Origin: Bryobacterales bacterium
Lineage (GTDB): Bacteria > Acidobacteriota > Terriglobia > Bryobacterales > Bryobacteraceae
Assembly (NCBI GenBank): GCA_003166865.1
Contig: PMUP01000019.1
Location: 30,330-94,329 of the forward strand
DNA: 64,000 bases
Reading direction: 5' to 3'
Part shown: piece after piece, positions 10,101-16,189 of the stretch
Layout: each line of letters starts with the position of its first letter
How positions within the stretch are numbered: position 1 is the first letter of the stretch
Program-made: the position numbers and the translations under genes
The notes under the pieces: generated by a model
The model's input: the letters and a program-made list of their open reading frames with translations, nothing else
Databases searched by the model: none
Told to the model about the DNA's origin: nothing

Positions 10101-11345
10101 ACCGCTGTGCACTTCCATGTCGGTGACGTCCCAGCCGTCCGGAAAATCGGTGAAGGGCGGCCGCATCGAGAATAGAACTTGGAACAGGGGGTGACGGCTG
10201 GAGTCGCGCTTGGGCGCCAGTTCGCGCACGATTTCGTCGAACGGAATCTCACTGTGCGCCAAGGCGCCGAGCACCGTGCTTTTCACGTGTCCCAAGAAAT
10301 CCCGGAATGTAAGATCGGCCCCGATGTGGCTTCGGAAAACAACCGCATTCAGAAAATATCCCATTACCGGCTCGAACTCAGGCCGGGTGCGCGTATTCGT
10401 CGCGCCTCCCACGGTGACTTCGTCTTGTCCGGAATAGCGATAGAGCAGAACCTGGAACGCGGCCAGCAGCAGCATGTAAAGCGTTACGCCCTCGCTGCTG
10501 CCCAACTCCTTGAGTGACTCGATTAATCGCGCGGGTATCGCGCACGGTTCCATTCCACCCCGCCAGGTAGGCTCGGCGAGACGCGGCCGGTCGGTTGGGA
10601 GCTCTAACGGCGGTAGATTCTCCGAGAGGGTCTCACGCCAGTATTTCAACTCGGCGGCGTGCCTGCCACTGGCCAGATGGTTCTGCTTCCACTGGGCGTA
10701 ATCGCCGTATTGAACGGCGAGTCCGGGAAGTGGGGACGGCTGGCCAGCGGAAAACGCGCCGTACAGCGCGGCTAATTCCCCGATCAAAACACGATATATG
10801 GACACGCCATCGAACACCAGATGGTGCACTGTGAGATAAATGCGGTGGTAATTCTCATCCCATCGAATCAGACGCGCGCGAAATAGAGGCGCCACGCTCA
10901 GATCAAAGGGACGGCGAGCATCTTCAGTCGCGATTCGAACGGCTTCCGCTTCGCGCTCCTCCTCGGAAAGATGGCTGAGGTCGATGAGCGGCAGGGACAC
11001 CCGAACATTCGAATCGATTCGCTGAACGACTTGTCCGTCGCTCATAGGGAATGCAGATCGCCAGATCTCATGACGCCGGACAATCTCGTTGAAGCAGCGC
11101 TTGAGGACTACCGGGTCCAGCGGTCCCCGTTTGTGAATCGTCACCGACTCGTTATATATGGGAGCGCCGGCGGCCAGATGGTCGTGGAACCAAACCTGCT
11201 CCTGGCCGGGCGAGAGCGGAGCCTGCACACCGGGTGGCCTTGGAATGAGAGGCTCAAGGGCTCCGGTCGAAGCTGGCAATTCGCCGCGCCGAAGTTTTTC
11301 GAGCAGTTGCCGCCGGGCTTCGGAGCTTGTATCGGGACCTGTCAT
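7164..11345 (-). CDS. Nonribosomal peptide synthetase, C-A(Ser)-PCP-TE
   Basis: Terminal NRPS module of 1393 residues. The condensation domain (about 40-470) has active-site motif HHLVFDG. The adenylation domain (about 490-1000) has YTSGSTG, YGPTE and NGKVNR. Reading the Stachelhaus positions by eye gives D-V-W-H-F-S-L-V-D-K, the textbook serine code. The carrier domain has DLGGHS, with Ser as the phosphopantetheine site. The C-terminal thioesterase has nucleophile motif GGWCLYG, with Cys1174 (codon 7824-7826) instead of Ser, and a catalytic His in GGHDGMF near residue 1335. The start overlaps the P450 stop by 4 bases, implying translational coupling. No PPTase, MbtH or exporter is nearby. 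The product is inferred to be an X-Ser dipeptide or a derivative of it. Confidence 0.93.
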   Translation of the reverse strand: MTGPDTSSEARRQLLEKLRRGELPASTGALEPLIPRPPGVQAPLSPGQEQVWFHDHLAAGAPIYNESVTIHKRGPLDPVVLKRCFNEIVRRHEIWRSAFPMSDGQVVQRIDSNVRVSLPLIDLSHLSEEEREAEAVRIATEDARRPFDLSVAPLFRARLIRWDENYHRIYLTVHHLVFDGVSIYRVLIGELAALYGAFSAGQPSPLPGLAVQYGDYAQWKQNHLASGRHAAELKYWRETLSENLPPLELPTDRPRLAEPTWRGGMEPCAIPARLIESLKELGSSEGVTLYMLLLAAFQVLLYRYSGQDEVTVGGATNTRTRPEFEPVMGYFLNAVVFRSHIGADLTFRDFLGHVKSTVLGALAHSEIPFDEIVRELAPKRDSSRHPLFQVLFSMRPPFTDFPDGWDVTDMEVHSGASSFDLFVEFSEHPQGLAGRCVYSTDLFERATIQRLLGNFQVLLEELVRNPDQALSRVRLLTGTERRTLLADWNNTGRSFPGLRIHELFEAQVEKSPNHPALVFRGQQLTYAELNKRSNQLANHLIQNGLRQNGAASGSLVGIYMERSFEMVVALLAILKSGAAYVPYDPELPLSRLNMMLDDSRPVCVITQRKLSENLSGYAGHTVLLDSGWESIEVQPDPNPGIPVEPRDAIYAIYTSGSTGVPKAAINTHEAVANRILWMQDQYPLQASDRVLQKTPASFDVSVWEFFWPITCGATLVIAEPGGHRDAAYIANLIGGEAITTIHFVPSMLREFLETGNLNRCGSLRRVFSSGEALPPDLRQKFYQRVGAELHNLYGPTEAAVDVTYWDCGSQAPCATVPIGRPIANVKAYVLDRHLAPVPIGVAGELHIGGVAVARGYLNRPELTAARFIPDPFDKDNDARLYKTGDRARFLADGNIEYLGRLDNQVKLRGFRIELGEIESSILQSDQVLSAAVALREDGPTGQGLIAYVIPAVSGLDSQAMRTFLKERLPDYMIPSHFVFLESLPLLSNGKVNRGGLPVPQQWTAAPEEQYMAPSDSIERQLVEIWEALLATHPIGVNHNFFDLGGHSMLLARLLFQVERAFNQSLSVATVFQKPTIAQLAAVLRDEKAMSQPCRVFPIQPEGTRPPLICLGAGPYFLPLARQLGNDQPLMGVDLTLLGTDRLPVPVRLQDIGAHVAKAIREFQPNGPYYLGGWCLYGVLMYEVAQQLIADGEEVASLVMIDSRYPAHQAMLPYSARGRMALQKWAYHATALGRLKAAEIPAYLLQRVKMLRNRAVRSWQRLDYLRAIQNTDGPLEMELDPVLFVACTDYRPQPYSGPVVLFQAVERPAGRHWDLRQVWLKLIRGPFESYDIVGGHDGMFKEPYVGVLGSKLKNSLAHAQKMHGKQDQAAILPSSGADPDRFGYSVATSEIART

Positions 11346-12604
11346 GCGTTACCCGTGAACAACTCGAGGCGGGAAGCCGGAAGTTCCTCACCCGGCACGT
11401 CGAAACGTACCGGCAGGCCGCTGAGCCCCCGCAAGCCGAAATTCTCGCGCCAAACGAAATCCTCAGACGCCAGCTCTAGATTCTTCAAGCGCCGCAACAG
11501 GGTGCTGAAGGCGATCTGCCCTTCGATGCGCGCCAGCGGAGCGCCAAAGCAAAAGTGCGCCGCCCAGCCGAACGCCAGATGCCCCTTATCCCCGCGCTTC
11601 ACATCCAGCAGGTCCGGATTTGGGAAGCGTTCCGGATCGCGATTCCCCGCTGCCAGAACCGCCACCACCGACTGACCGCGGCGGATGAGTTTACCGCCTA
11701 GCAAAAAGTCTTCGTGGGCCACCCGCGCAGTGTGCTGGATGGGGCTCTCATATCGCAGCAACTCCTCAACCGCCAAGGGAATCAGCGACGGGTCGTCCAG
11801 AAGCATCCGCAGCTGCTCGGGGTGCCGCAACAGCGTCAACAAACCGCTACTGATCAGATTCGTGGATGTTTCCTGCCCGCCGATCATTGTAAGGATCAGG
11901 TTGGCGATGATTTCCTCTTCGGTCAACCGAACTCCATCCACTTGGGCCTGTGCCAGTGAGTTCACCAGCCCTTCGTGAGGATCAGTCTCCTGCTGGCGGA
12001 TGGCGGCGCGGAAATACTCGGTCATGTCCCGGACACTCGCTACCACGCGCGCGATGCGATCCGGCGGGTGTTGAAAATTTCCCAGGATCTCGGCGAAGTC
12101 GATGGACCATTGCTTCAGCTTTTCGTGATCGCTCACCGGAACGCCCAGCATCTCGGCGGTAACGATCGCGGGCATCGGCGCTGCGAAATCATCCACGATA
12201 TCGGCTCTTCCGTTGCCAAGGAAACCGTCAATCAGGCCGTCCGCTATGTCCTGAATATGCCCGCGCAGTACCGCGACGCGCGCCGGAGTGAACGCCGCGG
12301 CGCAAAGGCTTCTCAGGCGCGTGTGAGCAGGCGGATCCCGAAACAACATCTGTCGGGCAACCACTTCCATGATCGGTTTCAGCGCTCCGAGTCCCATGCC
12401 GTCCAACTGCTCCGAGGTCAGTGTGCGGTCCGCGGAGAAACGGCTCAGGACGGTGACAATATCCACGTAGCGGGTAATCGCCCACGCATGCAGGAAAGGA
12501 TCCCAATGCACGGGGTCGGCTTCGCGCAACTCCCGGTAAAAGCGGTACGGGGAGGCCATGACATCCGGCTCTGTGAGCTGGCACAAGCTGATATCGGCAT
12601 TCAT
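11342..12604 (-). CDS. Cytochrome P450, probable NRPS-tailoring oxidase
   Basis: A soluble bacterial P450 of 420 residues. The I-helix oxygen-activation motif is GGQETS (about 240-245), the K-helix ExxR is EELLR, and the haem-ligand loop is FGWAAHFCFG with Cys352. The usual second Gly of FGxGxHxC is Ala here. A good ribosome binding site (GGGAGAG) precedes the ATG. It sits between two NRPS genes, 14 bases after the A-PCP gene and overlapping the next NRPS by 4 bases. By analogy with aminocoumarin and nikkomycin pathways, it may hydroxylate the amino acid tethered to the A-PCP protein. That role is inference. Ferredoxin and reductase are not in the window. Confidence 0.93.
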   Translation of the reverse strand: MNADISLCQLTEPDVMASPYRFYRELREADPVHWDPFLHAWAITRYVDIVTVLSRFSADRTLTSEQLDGMGLGALKPIMEVVARQMLFRDPPAHTRLRSLCAAAFTPARVAVLRGHIQDIADGLIDGFLGNGRADIVDDFAAPMPAIVTAEMLGVPVSDHEKLKQWSIDFAEILGNFQHPPDRIARVVASVRDMTEYFRAAIRQQETDPHEGLVNSLAQAQVDGVRLTEEEIIANLILTMIGGQETSTNLISSGLLTLLRHPEQLRMLLDDPSLIPLAVEELLRYESPIQHTARVAHEDFLLGGKLIRRGQSVVAVLAAGNRDPERFPNPDLLDVKRGDKGHLAFGWAAHFCFGAPLARIEGQIAFSTLLRRLKNLELASEDFVWRENFGLRGLSGLPVRFDVPGEELPASRLELFTGNA

Positions 12605-12618
12605 TGGATCTCTCCCGG

Positions 12619-14529
12619 CTAGCTGGCCAGGTAACGAGCGACCTCTTGATCGCTCATCGAGTCCAGCTTCTGGATAAGCTGGCGATCCACCTCGGCGGCC
12701 AGGCGCGCCACTGTTTTGGCCTCGAAGAGATGTCGCAGGCTGAGTTGAATGCCGAAGCGCTGGTGTACGCGAGTGGCAACCTGAGTCGCAAGCAGGGAGT
12801 GAAACCCGAGCAGGAAAAAATTGTCGTCAGCCCCCACGCGATCCATTCCCAGCACCGCGGCCAGAATTTGGACCAGCCGCTCCTCGGTCGGCGTACTGGG
12901 CGCGCGATAGCCCGCGTCCTCGATGCGATTCTCCGTGGTCGGATCTGGAAGAGCGCCGCGGTCCAGTTTGCCGTTCGCGTTCGAGGGTAGCGCCGAAATC
13001 TTGACGAAGGTGGACGGAACCATGTAATGAGGCAGACTCGCGGACAGGAATTCGCGTAAACCGGATGCCGTCAGCGCTTTGTTTTCGCGCGGCACCACAT
13101 AGGCCACCAAGCTCTTGGCGCTGCGGTGGCCACGCGCTACCACCGCACTGCCGGCAACGGCGGGATGACGGTCCAGCGCGCCCACGATCTCGTCGGGTTC
13201 GACCCGGTAACCGTGAATCTGTACCTGACTGTCCACGCGGCCGCGAAACGCAATTTGGCCGTCCGGAAGAAAGTAACCCAGGTCGCCGGTTCGATACATC
13301 CGCGAGCCCGGGATGGGATTCAACGCATCCGGCAAGAAGCGCTCCGCCGTGGTCTCGGGACGGTTGCGATAGCCGCGCGCGACGCTGGTTCCGGCGATGT
13401 AGATTTCGCCTACCTGGCCCGCCGCGACAGGACGGCCGTCGCCATCGAGAATGCGGATTTGGGTGTGCGCGATCGGCTTCCCGATGGATGGCGGCAATGC
13501 CGACGGCGATAATTCCGCCGGTCCAGCGGCCGGAATGACCCCCGAAGTCGCGACCACCGTGCACTCCGTCGGCCCATAGTTGTTCACTACGGTGAAGGGC
13601 AGCCCCGGCGAGGGATGGCGATGCAACGCTTCGCCGCCCGTAAGCAAATACCGCAATGCCGTCCCGGCCGGCCAGCCCTGGGCCAGCATGGGTTCGGCGA
13701 ATATGGTGGGAACGAACGCCACAGTGATGCGCTCTTTCACCAGCCAATCACACAGCAGGTCAGCCGATGTGCGAGTCTGCTCATCCACCAGCACCAAAGT
13801 TGCCCGGGCGGTCAAATGCGGCCAGATCTCCCACACGGCGGCGTCAAAGCCGACTCCGGCAAGGTGGCTCGCCCGATCGCCGGCCGTGATCCCGAAGGTG
13901 TTCCTATGCCAGAAGATGAGGTTCAGAAGATTGCCATGCGTGACCTCGACGCCCTTCGGCTCGCCGGTGGATCCCGACGTGTAGATGATGTAGGCCAGCT
14001 GGTCGCGCGTCACCGCGACGGGCTCGGCCAAACAATCGCAGCGCTCAATCGTGCCGGCGGCTGTGTCGAGATCGATGGTGCATGTTCCATTTCCAGCCGC
14101 AAGTTCGGCGAGGGAACCACGCGAGATAACCAGGGGCGCTTGGGCATCGTCCAGGATCTTACGCAAACGCTCAGCCGGCCAAGCGGGGTCCAAAGGGAGA
14201 TACGCCGCACCCGTCAGCAGCACTGCAAACGCCGAGACGATGAAATCGAAGGAGCGTTCCAGGCACAGCCCTACGGGCACTTCGGGCCCCGCGCCGAGTC
14301 CGATCAGATAACTTGCCAGACGCGCGGATTGAGCCGCCAGATCGCCGAACGTCATACGATCCGCACCGGCCGAAAGCGCGACAGCTCCGGGACAGGACCT
14401 GGCTGCTTCCATCACCAGGTTCGCCACACAAGCACGTCGTCGGTTTTCCACCGCAACCGGCCGACGGACAGTTCCGCTGGACGAAATGTAATTGCTACCA
14501 ATATCGTTCGTCTGAGTTGAAGTGGCCAT
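12619..14529 (-). CDS. Stand-alone NRPS adenylation-carrier protein (A-PCP)
   Basis: A 636-residue loading protein. The adenylation domain (about 35-530) has YTSGSTGEPKG, NYGPTE and NANGKLDR. The carrier domain (about 550-620) contains LLGFHSLLA, where the Ser of GFHS is the expected phosphopantetheine site; the usual second Gly (GGHS) is Phe. The specificity positions read D-A-W-A-L-G-N-V-V-K. This differs at one place from a known leucine code (DAWFLGNVVK), so a branched or small hydrophobic residue is my weak prediction. It is the first gene of the minus-strand cassette, with P450 and C-A-PCP-TE downstream. No condensation domain is present, consistent with chain initiation or with priming for the P450. 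Confidence 0.92.
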   Translation of the reverse strand: MATSTQTNDIGSNYISSSGTVRRPVAVENRRRACVANLVMEAARSCPGAVALSAGADRMTFGDLAAQSARLASYLIGLGAGPEVPVGLCLERSFDFIVSAFAVLLTGAAYLPLDPAWPAERLRKILDDAQAPLVISRGSLAELAAGNGTCTIDLDTAAGTIERCDCLAEPVAVTRDQLAYIIYTSGSTGEPKGVEVTHGNLLNLIFWHRNTFGITAGDRASHLAGVGFDAAVWEIWPHLTARATLVLVDEQTRTSADLLCDWLVKERITVAFVPTIFAEPMLAQGWPAGTALRYLLTGGEALHRHPSPGLPFTVVNNYGPTECTVVATSGVIPAAGPAELSPSALPPSIGKPIAHTQIRILDGDGRPVAAGQVGEIYIAGTSVARGYRNRPETTAERFLPDALNPIPGSRMYRTGDLGYFLPDGQIAFRGRVDSQVQIHGYRVEPDEIVGALDRHPAVAGSAVVARGHRSAKSLVAYVVPRENKALTASGLREFLSASLPHYMVPSTFVKISALPSNANGKLDRGALPDPTTENRIEDAGYRAPSTPTEERLVQILAAVLGMDRVGADDNFFLLGFHSLLATQVATRVHQRFGIQLSLRHLFEAKTVARLAAEVDRQLIQKLDSMSDQEVARYLAS

Positions 14530-14740
14530 AGCTAAGTGAATCCATTATGCTTGCGCATCGAAAGGACTTAAATGAGTCGTCAGTACCGTGACTAATGCAG
14601 ACGGATTACAACTCAAGTACCGATGAGCCAAAGGCAGACGTGGTATACGGTTCCGTGGCGCTAGGCACCAGGCTGGATTACGGAAGGGTGCTGTGATACG
14701 GAAAAGGCGACAATCGCGTCTTCTCATCACTACGGCGAAA

Positions 14741-14759
14741 ATCAGTTCGACGAACTGAT
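14741..14759. promoter_or_regulatory. 19-bp perfect inverted repeat, candidate operator or small hairpin
   Basis: ATCAGTTCG-A-CGAACTGAT is a perfect 9+9 palindrome about 215 bases upstream of the A-PCP start. On the minus strand it is followed by TTTT, so a short intrinsic terminator or attenuator is also possible, although the loop would be only about 3 bases. Confidence 0.5.
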
Positions 14760-14845
14760 CTCGGGGCTCCCTCCTGAGATTGTTGTGGCCCTTATATTAG
14801 CATCGTTTACGGTCACTTGAGACGCATTTTTGAAGGCGTGATGAT

Positions 14846-14862
14846 GTAGTACTACTAGTAGT
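14846..14862. promoter_or_regulatory. Overlapping palindromes, candidate operator
   Basis: GTAGTACTAC (14846-14855) and ACTACTAGTAGT (14851-14862) are both perfect palindromes and overlap. They lie about 320 bases upstream of the NRPS cassette. No regulator gene is adjacent. Confidence 0.4.
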
Positions 14863-15346
14863 GGAACGCTGGCTATGAGTGCGAGAAGATCGCATTGTGG
14901 GCCGCATAACTCCGTCCGACATTCGATTTAATGCCCACCATTAATGGGAAACACATGCCGATGGAAACACCTATAGAAGTCCGCAACACCGATGGACACG
15001 AAAAGCCACAAGCGACACCCGATCCAGCATCGTCATCCGACGGACACTGCGGAGTCCCCAGGACGCATGGTACCGCCTGGACATTCTTGGACGCTAAGGG
15101 AAGGAAGTTGTGACGGGTATTCTGCATCACTTCGACCAGAAGGACGTCGTAACCCAGCCCCGGCGTCAGCGAGCTAACTGATTGGGCGACAGGGTACGGC
15201 TTCCTCATAAGCGGTGAATCAATTGGATGCGGGTGCGAAGAAGGGTGTTGCTTTTTCACCCCATCAACTACGCTGCGCACCAGACCGATCACGTCGTCAT
15301 TCAGGCTTCGTGAAGTTTCTGGTTGAAAATCAACTGCGATCCGGGA

Positions 15347-15859
15347 CTACGCCGGTGCGGGAAGGGTCAACGACGATTTCGACAAAGCGCTTTGCAGCAC
15401 TCCAATGGCGTCGAATTCGGCGAGACCACGCGAAATCGAAAGCTCGGTCACCAGCATGTGACGGGCACGCTCGAGCATCTTCTTTTCACGGAACGAGAGC
15501 GGCTTTTCGGACTGGAGACTCAACAGAGTCTTCAGAACTTCGGCGATCTCGAGCAAGCTGCCGTGACGCATCTTGTCCGAGTTTTCCTTATATCGATCCT
15601 TCCAGTCAGCCTTGCGCTTGGCGTTGCCCTCGGCCAAGAAATCCAGCACGCGCGCGATTTCACCGTTTCTGGTCACCTTGCGCAGGCCGATTTCACCGAC
15701 GTGCGAAAACGGGACCATCACCGTCATACTGTTGTAGGTCAGCCGAAGGAGGTAGAATCGCTCGAATTGCGCTCCAAAGGAACGCGTACTGATGTTCTCA
15801 ACCGTTCCAATGCCGTGGTTCGGATAAACCACTTTCTCGCCGATCTGAAATAAGGTCAT
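15347..15859 (-). CDS. CarD/CdnL-family transcriptional regulator
   Basis: A 170-residue protein that binds RNA polymerase beta and stabilises open promoter complexes, by family knowledge. The N-terminal Tudor-like RNAP-interaction domain is clear (FQIGEKVVYPNHGIGTVENI, residues 4-23). The helical DNA-binding C-terminal domain follows (KMRHGSLLEIAEVLKTLL and LSFREKKMLERARHMLVTEL). The ATG at 15859 has an AGGTGG ribosome binding site, and a good sigma-70 promoter lies about 60 bases upstream. It is transcribed towards the NRPS cassette but is separated from it by 0.8 kb, so coregulation is unproven. Confidence 0.92.
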   Translation of the reverse strand: MTLFQIGEKVVYPNHGIGTVENISTRSFGAQFERFYLLRLTYNSMTVMVPFSHVGEIGLRKVTRNGEIARVLDFLAEGNAKRKADWKDRYKENSDKMRHGSLLEIAEVLKTLLSLQSEKPLSFREKKMLERARHMLVTELSISRGLAEFDAIGVLQSALSKSSLTLPAPA

Positions 15860-15921
15860 ACACGGACCACCTTTTATGCACCTTGGCTGTCAGCTGTCCT
15901 ACGGACAGAAACCGAAAGAAG

Positions 15922-15950
15922 ATGGTACGGCTATTGGGATAACTTGTCAA
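15922..15950 (-). promoter_or_regulatory. Sigma-70-type promoter of the CarD gene
   Basis: On the minus strand a perfect -35 TTGACA (15945-15950) is followed by a 17-base spacer and -10 TACCAT (15922-15927). The start of transcription would fall near 15915, giving a leader of about 55 bases before the CarD ATG. The rest of the 330-base gap to 16190 shows nothing else I can name. Confidence 0.6.
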
Positions 15951-16189
15951 TAGCCTTTACAAACGCCTTTTTCCTCAGACGTTTTGCCCCATTCCGCTCA
16001 TACACTTTCCAGTAGTGTCAAATCCCAAAATCGAGAGGGCGCAGCAGCTCTTCGTTGGCGCGCCAGCGGCAAATCCTGTATTCTCATTAATGGTCCTGCT
16101 CGACGATGGTGGTATGTTAAGTGCTTTGAAACGGCGAAACAGATTGCTGTAAGTGTGTGCGCTAGAGAAGTATCAGCGGAGACGGCCGC

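Larger units (their letters stand above)
14530..15346. other. About 0.8 kb without a convincing gene, upstream of the NRPS cassette
   Basis: Several short open frames exist on both strands, the largest about 139 codons on the minus strand at 14873-15292. None shows a recognisable motif, signal peptide or plausible domain. The stretch looks less GC-rich than its neighbours and contains two strong palindromes (listed separately). It probably holds the NRPS promoter and control sites, possibly with gene remnants. Confidence 0.5.

Noticed and set aside
14873..15292. 139-codon open frame upstream of the NRPS cassette
   Set aside because: No recognisable domain or clear ribosome binding site, and competing frames on the other strand are no better. 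Kept only as part of a gene-poor region.
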